Origin: Rhizophagus sp. LPA8_4_AMF
Taxonomy: Eukaryota; Glomeromycota; Glomeromycetes; Glomerales; Glomeraceae
Direction of reading: 5' to 3'
Assembly: GCA_021464525.1 (NCBI GenBank)
Contig: JADRCO010000141.1
Span: 1-49,257, forward strand
DNA: 49,257 nucleotides
The notes beneath the pieces were generated by a model. The model saw only the letters and a list, made by a program, of their open reading frames with translations. It had not been told where the DNA came from and made no database searches. A program made the translations under genes and the position numbers. This document shows positions 1-11,432 of the stretch, one piece after another. The stretch's first letter is position 1. The number at the start of each line of letters is the position of its first letter.

Positions 1-310
1 ATTTCATTATCATTTTGATGTTGTTTTAATTTTAATATTGAAATGACATCGAAATAATATTGAAATAATATTGAAATTACATTAAAATGATATCAAAATG
101 ATATATCAAAATGATATTGAAATGATATTGAAATAACATATTTAAGTTAAACTTAAATATGTTGATTTAATATCATTTTGATAACATTCAATATTGTTTT
201 GATATTATTTTGATGTAATTTCAATATCAATTCGATGTTATTTTGATATTGTTTGATTTAATATTGAAATGACATCGAAATGATATCAAAACAGTATTAA
301 AATGATATTG
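1..310. repeat. Fold-back AT-rich repeat with perfect palindromic centre
   Basis: The left half is built from short units like GATATTGAAAT and the right half from their complements, such as ATTTTGATATT. The stretch can therefore fold on itself. At the centre, 135-148 and 150-163 form a perfect 14 bp inverted repeat around one base. The element continues off the left edge of the window, so its full size is unknown. No coding potential is seen. Confidence 0.6.
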
Positions 311-432
311 AAATACCATTGCTTATAAATTTCAAGTTTCTGTAAAGTGGTCAAAAACATAATTTGTAATTCAAAATATGTAAATAATTAGGGAACTTAC
401 ATATATTATGTAATATTTAGTTTAATATAAAC

Positions 433-781
433 AAGTTTGGTATGAAATTCTGAAACTCAAAATCCTAAAGGTACATTATTCCAACATTCTAAATCCTGAA
501 ATATCAAAATCCTGAAATGTTATAATCCTGATATTTCATAAGCCTGATACTTCATAATCCCAAAATTCAAAATATTGAAATGAAAATCTTTAAAATTCAT
601 TAATAAAAGAAAAAAAATCAGTATTATGGGGTGTCAGAATTATAAAATTTGAGATTATGACAATTTAGGATTTTAACACTTTGGAATTTAGATAAGTCAG
701 GATTTTGACATTTTCAGATTTAGAATGTTGGAATATAAACGTACTTTCAGAATTTTAAGTTTTGGGATTTTAGATGAATTC
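433..781. repeat. Fold-back element with candidate 10 bp flanking direct repeat
   Basis: The left arm (about 433-600) has minisatellite-like units of the type CAAAATCCTGAAAT. The right arm (about 630-781) is their imperfect reverse complement, including a shared block CCAACATTCTAAATC on opposite strands. TAATATAAAC occurs just outside both ends (423-432 and 782-791) and may be a target-site duplication. This would suit a non-autonomous fold-back or MITE-like element. The AT richness makes chance matches easy, so the ends are tentative. Confidence 0.4.
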
Positions 782-1019
782 TAATATAAACTTACCTCTC
801 CTTCCCCTCTATTAAATTTAACAACTAATCAAGTATAATATTTATAAATTATATGACTTTATTAAATATAACATAAGATTTTAAATTTTTTTTAATAATT
901 ACGTAATATGTGTAAGCTTCTTTACGTATTTTATAATTAATTATATAATGTAAATAATTATGTTAAATATAATTACCATAAATACTATTAGTAATTAATT
1001 ATATTATAATAGTTCAAAA

Positions 1020-1560
1020 CTGATAGTTCTGATGTAAAAATATAAAAAAACTGCCAAAATTGATATTTCTGGCATTTTTATATGTAAAAATGCAAAAAAA
1101 ACTGCTAAAATTAATATACATGTTGCCAAAATTCAATATAATTTGGGATTTAGGATTGGGATTTGGGATTTGGGATTTGGGCTATAATAAATTAATTTGG
1201 AATTTGGAATTTGGCAAAAATTTGGGATTTGGAATTTGGAATTTAGGATTTGGGATTTGGATTTGCAATTTTGAATTTGGGCAGCATGTATAAAAATTGA
1301 TAGATTTTACATGTAAAAATGCAAAAAACTGCTAAAACTGATAGTTTTGGTATATTATATGTTAAAATGCAAAAAAACTGCCAAAACTGATAATTTTGAT
1401 GTATTTATATGTAAAAATGCAAAAAAATGCCAAAACTAATAGTTCTGGCACTTTATATATAAAAGGTAAAAAAAAATACCAAAATTGATAGTTTTGATAT
1501 TTTTATATATAAAAATACAAAAAATGCTAAATCTGATAATTCTGTCCAATTTTAGTACAA
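1020..1560. repeat. Degenerate minisatellite interrupted by TTTGGGAT repeats
   Basis: Units of roughly 50-60 bp resemble AACTGCCAAAACTGATAG followed by a TATATGTAAAAATGCAAAA stretch, repeated about seven times with drift. Between 1141 and 1285 the array is interrupted by many copies of an octamer-like TTTGGGAT / TTTGGAAT motif. Open frames here are by-products of the repeat. Confidence 0.65.
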
Positions 1561-1666
1561 ATAATAAATACATGATAATAATTATTCATATATGCATAAT
1601 TTTTTTATATTATACTAACTTGAACTTTTGAATTATTCTATCTTATATAAAAAATTATTATTAAAC

Positions 1667-1933
1667 ATGCAATCTATTAATTCATTAAAAGAATTAAATG
1701 CCAAGTTTTTAGCTAAAATTACTAAGTTTAAAAAGAAGAATGCTAAAATTTCTGAACTTAAAAAAAAGAGTAGGCTTATAATACTCACTAATTTGAAGGA
1801 TAAAAAAAAGAAATCTAAGACTACTTCAACCACCAAGTCTTTCCACTTTGAGTCAAAATACAGCAAACGAGCTTTGTACACAGAAATCAAGGCTTTGAAG
1901 AAGACCCTGAAAAGATTGTTCAGAACTGTGTAG
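1667..1933 (+). CDS. Short lysine-rich coiled-coil-like hypothetical protein
   Basis: This is an 88-residue frame that starts at the first ATG; the open frame reaches further upstream but without an ATG. It is very rich in Lys and Leu. The N-terminal half (MQSINSLKELNAKF, then KKKNAKISELKKK) has the look of the repetitive coiled-coil proteins common in Rhizophagus genomes (inference from memory, not a search). The C-terminal half, around ALYTEIKALKKTLKRLF, could form an amphipathic helix. It sits inside repeat-rich DNA with no neighbouring gene. It may be a remnant of a larger mobile-element-associated coiled-coil gene rather than a working gene. Confidence 0.35.
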   Translation: MQSINSLKELNAKFLAKITKFKKKNAKISELKKKSRLIILTNLKDKKKKSKTTSTTKSFHFESKYSKRALYTEIKALKKTLKRLFRTV

Positions 1934-2610
1934 CACTCATCTCTAGCTGTTTCTTTGGTTCCTATCAGATTAATGGGAGACAGTCTAGTTATTCAGTCTT
2001 CCTGGAATAGATCTAGTTTTTTTCGTTGCTTTTTAGTCTTATTTTCTTTTATACATTTTCTTTATTTGTTTTTTAAGTAAAAATTTTATTTTTTCATTTT
2101 CTTATTCGCAACCTAGTCTGTCTTCAGCATTCCTTTAACTACAAAACCTTTGTAAGCTAAGAGCACTCTGGTTTATCCCATAGGTCACTTATAATAGGTA
2201 GATAGAAGTGAGACAATAATGCATATGTGGGATTTCTTTATGAAATGATGAGTAATTTATTGGATATCTTGTTAGAATAGTTGAGTAGAGAGCTTTTTAA
2301 GATTTATATTTTAACTCATTTTGACTATCTAAATTTAATAAATACGTTGCTTTTAAAAAATATATATATATATAATTCAATAGTTATTATAAAAGGATAT
2401 AGGTAAATCTTATAAGGTGATGGTAGGATATAGGAGCAATCTTATAGATGGAGAACTGGTTTGGAGTTTTAATAAATTAATTATTAGTATAATAGATATT
2501 TTTGTACCTTTATATATAATTAATAAACTCACAAATTGCACTACCTTGCAAAAAAAAAAAAAATAATAACTGTTAAAAAATTTTTATATTTAAAGAGTGT
2601 TTTATTAATA
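1934..2610. other. Gene-free stretch
   Basis: AT-rich DNA without a recognisable gene. It contains a short TA dinucleotide run near 2360-2372 and an A-tract near 2550-2563. Nothing else was supported. Confidence 0.5.
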
Positions 2611-2616
2611 TAGTAG

Positions 2617-3986
2617 TTAAAGCTTTATATGAGCCGAGTTGACTCGCGAGCTGGCTCAAGCTTTTCAAGTTAAGCCAGGCTGAACCATATTAAAAAAAGC
2701 TTGATAACTTGCAAACCAGCTTGAAAAGGGCTTGAGCCAGTTATTGGCTCAGCTTAAAAAGCTCAAGCCATGAAGTAGCTCAGCTCAGAAAGCTTGAGCT
2801 GGCTCGCAAACTGGCTCAGTGATTTATAATTACTTTAAAAAAAATAAATAAATAAAACTCAGTTTATCAGTTACACCATTACGGTATGTAATTGCAGTTT
2901 CAGTACCGGTCTTATGACTTACCAATCTGATTTACCAGTCATTTTTTTAAAAAAAATGTTAAAAATGTTTTAACATTTTTTTTATTATCAAAAGAAGACG
3001 CCTTTTTTTAATATTTTATATATAAGAATGTTAATAACATTTTTTTTAATTATTTTGTAAGGAATGTATCTTTTGGCACGAACCTGGAGGTATTTAAGGG
3101 TTTTTTTTAATTTTATATACAAGAACATTATTAACGCTCTTTTTTTTATTATTTTATAGGGACACACCTTTCAGCACAAGCCTGAAGGTATTTGAGAGTT
3201 TTTTTTAATATTTTATATACAAAAATATTATTAACGTTCTTTTTTTTATTATTTTGTAGGAACGCACCTTTTGGTACGAGTCTGAAGGTATTTGAGGGTT
3301 TTTTTTTAATATTTTATATACAAGAACATTATTAATATTCTTTTTTTTATTATTTTGTAGAAACGCATCTTTCAGCATGAACCTAAAGGTAATTAAGGAG
3401 ATGGAAAGGTTTTTTTTTAATTTTATATACAAGATTATTATTGACGTTCTTTTTTTTATTATTTTGTAGGGACACACCTTTCGGTACGAACCTGAAGGTA
3501 TTTGAGGAAGGGAGAGGGTTTTTTTAAATATTTTATATACAAGAATATTATTAACGTTCTTTTTTTTTATTATTTTGTAGAGACGTACCTTTTGGCATGT
3601 GCCTGAAGGTATTTGAGGGTTTTTTTTAATATTTTATATACAAGAACATTATTAATATTCTTTTTTTTTATTATTTTGTAGGAACGTACCTTTCAGCATG
3701 AGTCTGAAGGTATTTGAGGGTTTTTTTTTAATATTTTATATACAAAAACATTATTAACGTTCTTTTTTTTATTTTTTTTGTAGGAATGTATAAAGTTCGA
3801 GCTAGTTCGAGTCAGCTCAAGTCCAGCTCAGTTTGAGCCTGAATTTTTCCTGGCTTGACTCAGCTCGAACGGATTGAGCCAATATTTTTTAGCTCAGCTT
3901 ATAATAGCTTAAGCCGGCATAATTTTTTTCAAGTCAAGTCAAGCCAGGCTTTAACTCAGCTCGACCTAGCTCGTGCGGAGCTTTAA
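2617..3986. mobile_element. Non-autonomous TIR element with internal ~100 bp tandem array
   Basis: The outer ends are inverted: TTAAAGCT at 2617-2624 and AGCTTTAA at 3979-3986. Directly outside both lies TAGTAG (2611-2616 and 3987-3992), a candidate 6 bp target-site duplication. Inside the ends, about 200 bp on each side is rich in GAGCTNGCTCAAGC-type words in opposite orientation, forming long imperfect terminal inverted repeats. The middle is a tandem array of ~100 bp units (separate entry). No transposase frame is visible, so it would depend on another element. The superfamily is not assignable from what is seen. Confidence 0.55.
2975..3790. repeat. Tandem array of about seven ~100 bp units
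   Basis: Each unit contains a T-tract, ATTTTATATACAAGAACATT, TTATTATTTTGTAGG, then a GC-richer core of the type CCTTTCGGCACGAACCTGAAGG followed by TATTTGAGGG. Cores lie near 3070, 3168, 3268, 3368, 3477, 3588 and 3688. Units differ by substitutions and short insertions (for example near 3395 and 3505). A weak open frame on the minus strand here is a shadow of the array. Confidence 0.75.
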
Positions 3987-3993
3987 TAGTAGT

Positions 3994-5551
3994 AGCATAA
4001 CTGAAAATATAATATGCAAAAAATAAATATAAGTTTAATCATAAAAAAAAAATGATATAGTAAATCTTATATCATATAGTTATTTACTGTTATATCTTTA
4101 TTTAAAGATACTTTTAGATGATTTTTTGGAATATAATTTTAATATCTTATTTTAGGTTCTTTAATTTCATTACAAAGCAAATAATATTTTTTACTATTTT
4201 GTTTATTAATTTATTATTTATTATGTAAATATTTTTTTGCAGATTTTAAAACCAAAAATTTCATAGCTAATGTTTACTTTTTATCTATATTAAACTTAAT
4301 GTTTTGCATAAATTGATTTATAATATAATGTAACTCTAATTGATCCTGATAAAAATATTTTTTGTGAATATCTTTTGATCTAACAATATGATTTTAATGA
4401 TCTTTTTTTATATTAATTAGAATAATGAGAGCTATCAATTAAAAAAATTATTCAAATCAGATTTTACAAGATAATATTTTTTGAGTTTGAATTGAATCCA
4501 AATTAAGTTCAAATCAAATTAAATCTGTAAAGAAAAAGTTTGATTTATGCAAAACACTAGCCAAACTTTAGATTTAAATGTTGATTTTAAATAATATATT
4601 TTTTTTTGAATTAATAATAATAAGTTAACAATTTTTTGATAGATAGAAAGGAAAAATTTTGATGTTTTTTGAAATTTGATATAAGTAAATAAGATGTAAA
4701 TGTACTTTTACTTTAGCTAGTATAATTTGAAAAGCAGATGATGTCTTAAGACAATATTTTGAAATTCTGCATTAAAATAAAAATATTAATCAAAACTTTG
4801 ATTATATTTTTACAGTAAATTACTAAATTTGAGTAATTAATAAAACAATAATCTTAACATTAATGATTATAGACAATTGGATAAAAATGGGTATACTGAT
4901 AATAAAAGTATGAATTTTATTATAAATTGTCCCATTAATTTCTAATTTAATTCCTATAATAATAAATTTAGCTCCATAGTAAATATAAAATTTTTATTGA
5001 CTCATCACTCTTAAAATATAAATTATTTGCAAAAGCAATATTAATAGCAATTACTGTATAATATAAATCATAATAAAACTCATTTTTCAGCTGATATCAA
5101 CTTTTGATGGAAAAGCATTGTATCTGCATCTTTGTCTTAGTGTTAGACTATTTAGAACTTTCTGCAGTTATGGCGATAGTACTGAAATGACAATAATGGT
5201 GGTTAGTTATTAAAATAAACTTGAAAACTGCTATATACACTAACATCTTACTTATCAGGAGCATTAGGAGGAGCATTGGGGTTCGGGAACATTAACAACA
5301 TTAGCATTAGGAGCATTGAGATTCGCCATATTTCAGATTTTGGGAAATGAATATTTTAGAGAAATGAATATTCTCAATAAAAAATATATATATGAAATAT
5401 GAATTATGTAATGACATAATGCCGATCAAATCACGTGAATGGACGAATGGTCGAATGGTGGCTATGCTCGTTTTGAGTAATTCGAGTAATTCAAATTACT
5501 AGATTTACTGAAAGTGATACGAAACTATATGTCCTAGAATGATATGTACGC
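3994..5551. other. Gene-free AT-rich stretch with a possible coding scrap
   Basis: No convincing gene. On the minus strand near 5330-5260 a short frame beginning MANLNAPNANVVNV stops after about 21 codons. Its Asn/Val/Pro-rich repeat resembles low-complexity tails of lineage-specific genes elsewhere in this window, so it could be a scrap of one. The rest shows nothing I can name. Confidence 0.4.
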
Positions 5552-5582
5552 ATGGTATGGTCAATTATCAGCACCATACCAT
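5552..5582. repeat. Short perfect hairpin upstream of the first BTB gene
   Basis: ATGGTATGGT at 5552-5561 and ACCATACCAT at 5573-5582 are perfect complements with an 11 nt loop. It lies about 320 bp before the BTB-TLDc start codon. It could be a small MITE remnant or a regulatory palindrome; its function is unknown. Confidence 0.5.
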
Positions 5583-5904
5583 TATAGGTCAATTAGGTCA
5601 CGCAATTCATTATTCCTATATCGTCCGATCATTATTAAGCGGCATCCCTCTTTATATATTCATTAATTATTAATTATGGTCACGGAAAGATAATTTCCGT
5701 AATACCGTCGGCGAATTTTTCATTTACTAGGTCAGGTCATATATAGACGGATAAATTGGGTTAGATCGTAGAAATTGTGTGGCTAAATATCAGGTATTCA
5801 TACCTGTTTTTAAATATATATATTATGAAAAAAAAAATTTTTTCATATTTTTTCTTTCAAACTTTTTTTCCAATTTTTCCTCCCCATATTTTTTTTAATC
5901 GAAG

Positions 5905-7691
5905 ATGAAAACAGATTTATTATCGGTATTATCTAGGGATTTAAATGGATTATTTAATGATCATGAAGAACAAAATGTTGTAATACAAGTTGGTGATGAA
6001 GTAAATCATAAAGAATTTTATGCTCATTCGATTATTTTAAGAGCAAGATGTAAATATTTTAAATCAGGATTATCTTGCGATTGGGTAAAACGAGAAGGGA
6101 ATCGAATTATTTTTAAGAAACCTAATATTACTCCTGAAGTTTTTGAAGTTATCTTGAAGTACGTATTTAATATTCGTAAATTTAATAGTTTCATGAAAAG
6201 ATGATTATTATTACTATTATTTTTTTTTTTTTAATTTTTTATTACAAATTTCGTAGGTATATATATAGTGCCACCATATCGTATGAAAAGTATGATGTGA
6301 TGCATTTATTGGATGTATTAGTAGCAGCTGATGAATTATTGTTATCAGAAATGGCGGAATCTATACAAGAATATTTATTAAATCATAAAGCAGACTGGTT
6401 ACAAAAAAATTTTACAACATTATGGAGAAAAAGTCGAGAATTTGATTGGTGTGGTAAAGTACAAGAATGTTGTCAAGCCATAGTATGTAATGAACCGCAT
6501 TGTTTATTCGAATCACCAGAATTTTTAACATTAGAAGAAAATTTAGTTATCGCATTTTTGAAATTAGATAATTTAATAATGGAAGAGATTGAAATTTGGA
6601 ATTATTTATTAAAATGGGGTAAAGCACAAATTCCACCAAAAGAAGATGGAAGTCCAGCAATTGACGATTGTGAACGTAATTGGAGTGAAAAAGATATTAA
6701 AGCATTAGGTGAAGCATTAAAAGGATGTATACCACATATAAGATGGTTTCATATTGAACCAAGTGAATTATTTAAAAAGATTTGGCCATTAAAAGTAATT
6801 TTTCCTGAGGATTTATTAGAAGAAATTTTTAGACATCATTTTACTCCTAAATTACCAATAGATTCTTCTACATTTGTATATTATAAACCACAAAGACCTC
6901 TCCCATTCGAATCAACTATATTGCAGCAACATCATATTGCTAAATTAGCCAATTGGATCGATCGTAAAGAAGGAGATAATCTTTATACGTATTTTACAAT
7001 GCCATATAATTTTAAATTACTTGTAAGAGGAAGTAGAGATGGATTTGGCAGCGGAACTTTTCATGATAAATGTGATTCAAAAGGTGCAAGTATAGTAGTT
7101 ATGAGAGTTAGGGGTACGAATGAAATTTTAGGTGGTTATAATCCTGTTCATTGGATGACGGGAAATGGTCACCTTACAACTGAAGACAGTTTTATATTCA
7201 ATTTGGGTAGAACCACACCTGATAATAATGTTGAAGAGGGATTATCACCTTATGCATGGTATAATTTAAATGGAGTTAAAATTAGTAGACCAAGAAGACC
7301 CGAATATGCTGTTAGAATTAAAGATAGAACTTGTGGACCTTGTTTTGGTGATAAAGATTTATGGATGACAAGTAATTTTAACGAAGATGAAAATTGTTCA
7401 GCTGTTAAAGATGATTATGATTTTGAAATTACTTCCACAGAAAAATTTGCGGTGGACGAATATGAAGTTTTTCAGGTTTTAAAGAAAGTGGTTATTAAAG
7501 ATGCATCAAATTCCGTTACGACGAATAATAATGAAAACGAAAACTTACTAGGAGGAGGAGATGACGCGACAGTTGATGCAACGAATGACGTAAATGTAGG
7601 AACTGTGAATGATGGCATTGATACAACTAACGCAGCTATCACAACTAATGTAACAGCAACAGCGACAAATGATGATGATGATGATGTCTGA
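5905..7691 (+). CDS. BTB-BACK-TLDc domain protein, gene 1
   Basis: Two exons: 5905-6158 and 6257-7691. The intron (6159-6256, GTACGT...CGTAG) splits a Lys codon and restores the run ...VILK|YIYSATIS. The product is 562 residues. The BTB/POZ domain is about residues 1-110 (VVIQVGDEVNHKEFYAHS, SIILRARCKYF), BACK about 115-225, and TLDc about 305-495 (FKLLVRGSRDGF, GGYNPVHW, GPCFGDKDLWM). The last ~65 residues are Asn/Thr/Asp-rich and low in complexity. BTB-BACK proteins commonly act as cullin-3 adaptors, and TLDc domains are linked to oxidative stress or V-ATPase regulation in other eukaryotes. Substrate and role here are unknown. A short insert sits inside the TLDc domain near GRTTPDNNVEEGL. 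A TATA-like run lies about 80 bp upstream. Confidence 0.9.
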
Positions 7692-9325
7692 ATCAGCGAT
7701 ACGTCTTAATTAATCATATAATTATTTCTTTTTTTTTATACCTATATACTATATAATTTGAAGAATTATTTTAGAAGGTTCGATTTTCCTTGTTCTTGGT
7801 GATAAATGATTTCGTTCGATATAAGCTAGGGTTGCACGTGTAAACTTAATAGACGTTACACGAAGGTCATATGATTAGTAGTAACCCTAATAATATAATT
7901 CATGTCATGTTACTTTAGGTTTGCAAAATAAATATTTATATGTTTAAAGAAAAACAAGATCGAAAAATGGAATTTCTCATAAGATAAATTAGTGTTTATC
8001 TTTTCTACTTTCTTTTAGAAAGGGGATAATGCTAGAAATTGATTTCTAACTTTGATTGTTCTATTTTTGTGCAACTTGTGAAAGACCTACGGCTACCAAT
8101 TAGCTCTCATTATTATTCGAATTTGATTTGTTCTGTTATCGTAGATATCTTATAAATGCTTTATAAATCCCAACTCTTTGTAAATCCCGACTCTTTGTTT
8201 CAACTCAGTTACTCTATTTCGCAATTCTTTGTGTAATTTCGGTAGTAATTGTTTGTAATTTGTCCTAAAAAATAGGTGGTCTGATACAAAAATTCCTATT
8301 CCATTTATTAGTAAGCAAGCATGAGATTATGAAACAGCAAAATAATTTTTGCAACGGGGCAATAATTTTTTTAAAAAGGGGCCCTTACTAGTCCTTATTT
8401 ACAAACAAAAACAAAAATAATACCCGAAATAGAAATTTAGAATAGTTGAATCGTATTACTTTAAAGGGCTCAATTTTTCGTCTTTGGGACCCTTACGAGT
8501 CGATCGAAGTTTCAAATTTGCAATGGTTATTATTACAAATTTATGATTCACAAAAATTTAATAACGATAATTACTTTGAGAAGCTAATCGGATAAATTTT
8601 ATAACGAAATCATAAAAGGTGTAAATCAAAAATTTTGAAATTTTGAAACCCGAAGCTTACTATTATTAACAAAGAGGAAGTATATCTTTTTAAAAAGAAC
8701 AAAATTCTGAGTAAATTGTTTTTTTAATCCTGATAATAATATGACTATTAATGCTTCTAAAAATAAGTAAACCTACGTTACTTATCGGTTACTAATTACT
8801 CCTAATGCTTATGATTGAACTCTGATCCTGAAAGTCTGAAACAATGCCTGAAGACTAATTGAAAATCTTATTATCCTTGTAAAACATTATCCTTGTAAAT
8901 CACGTAAATGTAAAAATTAATTTAGTACCTTAAATCGAAACACTTTAGATTTAGAAATTCTTTTTGCATAATTATAATATTTGAAAGTATTACAAGAAAA
9001 ATTCGTTTATAGTGTTTATATTAAGTATTTATAAATATTATGTAGTTAAGTAATTTGATATAATATTGATTTATTAAATTTTTTTAACGCTCAAAATATA
9101 TCGCGCATGGGGAATTAAAAATATATTACATGTTTTGTATTTTTTTTTTTTACATACATAAATATAATAAATAAATCGAATTTATTTAAGTGTACAAGGA
9201 AAAAAAAAAATAAAGAAATCAATTCATTTAAAGGAAAATTTACAAAATAAATAAATAAAAATAAAAATAAATATACAATTTACAATATACAGTGCAAAAT
9301 TCTCTCTTAAGGATTTGCAAGTGTA
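7692..9325. other. Intergenic region between convergent BTB-TLDc genes
   Basis: 1.6 kb between the two stop codons, AT-rich, with no frame of interest. Short words TAGGGTT (7828-7834) and AACCCTA (7882-7888) are inverted relative to each other, which is too short to call an element. Nothing else is recognised. Confidence 0.5.
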
Positions 9326-10850
9326 TCATTTTTTGATAACTTTAAAAACTTCATATTCGACAACTGAAAATTTACGATGTTTGATAATTGGAGCTTCATA
9401 ATCATCTTCTTTACAACTACAACTATCCGTTTGAGAAAAATTACCTTGCATCCAAAGATCTTTATCACCAAAACAAGGACCATAATTTTCATCTTTGAGA
9501 GTTATGGCATAATTAGCCCTTAATACTCTGCTAATTTTGGCATCTTCTAAGCGACCTCTATTACCAAATGAAAATAAGAAACTATCCCTCGTTTCTAAAT
9601 GACCGGTTCCAATTTGCCATTTAATCGGATTAAATCCACCAATAACTTCACCCGAAACGGCAATTTTCATTATAACAAAAGTAGGACCTTGTTCATCACA
9701 TTTTACATGAAATGTTTGTGCGTCAAATCCATCTCTTGTTCCCCTTACTAACAATTTAAATTTATATGGTAAATCTACTCCACTATAAGTTGGTGAATCT
9801 TTTCTATCAATCCAATCTGCGATACGAGACATTTGTTGATGTCCAACCAAAGTAGAATTCCCTCTTGGTGTATTTACCCCAAATGATGGTTTACTTCCAG
9901 GTTTTAAATGACATCTAACTATATCATCTTCTAACTCGGGGGGTAAAATTGCTCTAAATGGCCAAACTTTATCATATAAATCACTTGAACTCATTTGAAA
10001 GAATCTAACTAAAAATATACATTCTTGTAAAGTTGAGGATAATGCTTGAAATTGTTCTGTGCCCCAATCTCTTATATTTGCACTAAAAGAAGAATGTTGT
10101 GCTAATCCCCATCTAATAACTTGTTCCCATACTTCATCTTCTGCCATATCTAAATCATCCCTTTTTAATATCGGTGTTAATAAAGATACATCTAATGAAA
10201 GAAAATTCGCTGATTTAAATAATAATTCAGGATCTGATGATATAGTCGCTAGAATAAATTCTCTTAATTTTTCACACGATTCATGAGCCAAACTTGTTTG
10301 ATAAATTTTTAAAATATAAGAATGTAACCACTCATTTTTCGTTTCTATTAAATGTTCTTGAATAAAATCCAATAAATCATTTAACAATAATTCATCAGAT
10401 GCTGCTAATATCTCCAATATTTCCATAATATCTCGATCGATTAATGAAATTGTTCCGCTATATATATAACTAATTGAGACAAAAAAAAATGGATATATTA
10501 AATTTATAATGAGTGCATATACATACTTATGTACATATTTTCAATCATTAACTCATGTTTTAAAATGATTTTTTTACATTTAATTATAATACTCACTTGA
10601 GTATGATTTCAAAAACCTGAGGGGAGATATTAGGTTGTCTGAGAATATTATCATCACCTTCTTTTCTAGCCCATTGTTTAGAAAGAGCTGTATGAAAATA
10701 AGATGACCTTGCTCGAAGGATTAATGAATGCGCTTGAAAGACTTTTTGATTATCCCCTTCTCCAACATAAATTGCAACATTAAATTCTTCAGAATTATTA
10801 AGTAAATTAATAATATCATTAGAAAATATCGAAAGTAACTTGACAGACAT
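9326..10850 (-). CDS. BTB-BACK-TLDc domain protein, gene 2
   Basis: Two exons on the minus strand: 10597-10850 and 9326-10469, with intron 10470-10596 (GTGAGT...TTAG). The product is 465 residues. Exon 1 is 254 nt, exactly as in gene 1, and the intron splits the codon at the same place (IIL-N|YIYSGTIS). BTB is about residues 1-110, BACK 115-220, TLDc about 290-465 (FKLLVRGTRDGF, GGFNPIKW, GPCFGDKDLWM). It ends right after the TLDc domain and lacks the low-complexity tail of gene 1. I chose the start at 10850 (MSVKLLSIF) over an upstream in-frame ATG at 10967. A TATAAATA box on this strand (10924-10931) lies between the two, and MSVKLLSIF matches the N-terminus of gene 1. Confidence 0.9.
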
Positions 10851-10923
10851 GATTTGAAATTGATAAAAAACAAAGAAAAAGGAGAGAGAAAGAGAAAAAT
10901 GGAAAATACCTAAAAATACGTAA

Positions 10924-10931
10924 TATTTATA
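10924..10931 (-). promoter_or_regulatory. TATA box of BTB-TLDc gene 2
   Basis: TATAAATA on the minus strand, about 75 bp before the chosen ATG at 10850. It argues against the ATG at 10967 as the start. Confidence 0.45.
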
Positions 10932-10967
10932 CAAAAAAAACATAAACAAAATAACGCGCTTAGGCAT

Positions 10968-11432
10968 TTAATACATATGCTGCACATGGTAATACATTTA
11001 CACATAATAGTTCGGATTTCGCCCTGATCCTTCAAAATTCCACAAATTCCAGAGGATCGGCAGAAACGAAAATAACTTTATTTTTTTTGTGTAAAGGATT
11101 TACTTTACGTCTATATAGTGTAATCTAGGAAATAATACATTTTATTGTGAATATATTGTGACGATGACCTATTTGCGCAGCAAACACCCCATTGATTTTC
11201 CTATTTATAGATAACTTGACAGTAGAATAAAAATAAACAATGATCTTCATTATCAACTTATCAACAACCTAATTTTTAGTGCCGAGGGGGAGTATGGTAC
11301 TAAGAGTACCTTCGTGGACATCTTGATATTGATAATCGGTTTATTGATTTTCGTTAGTATAATTTTCACGTAAAAATTTGATCATCAAAAAAATTTGTTC
11401 TTTGTTCTTTTTTTTTTTGTAAAAAAATCCTC
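10968..11432. other. Divergent intergenic region
   Basis: This lies between the BTB-TLDc gene 2 start and the HIT gene start and presumably holds both promoters. No clear element is seen apart from short T-tracts directly before the HIT start codon. Confidence 0.4.

Noticed and set aside
1141..1285. Telomere-like TTTGGGAT runs
   Set aside because: The repeat is irregular, mixed with TTTGGAAT, and internal to another minisatellite; it does not match TTAGGG-type fungal telomeres.
2975..3790. Possible CRISPR array from regularly spaced repeats
   Set aside because: Units are ~100 bp, the 'spacers' are also repetitive, the host is eukaryotic and no cas gene is present; it is a tandem array inside a TIR element.
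7770..7800. tRNA T-arm-like GGTTCGATTTTCC
   Set aside because: No acceptor, D-arm or anticodon arm can be folded around it. No tRNA was found anywhere in the window.
10059..10286. Plus-strand ORF inside BTB-TLDc gene 2
   Set aside because: Antisense to the conserved BACK domain; no features of its own.
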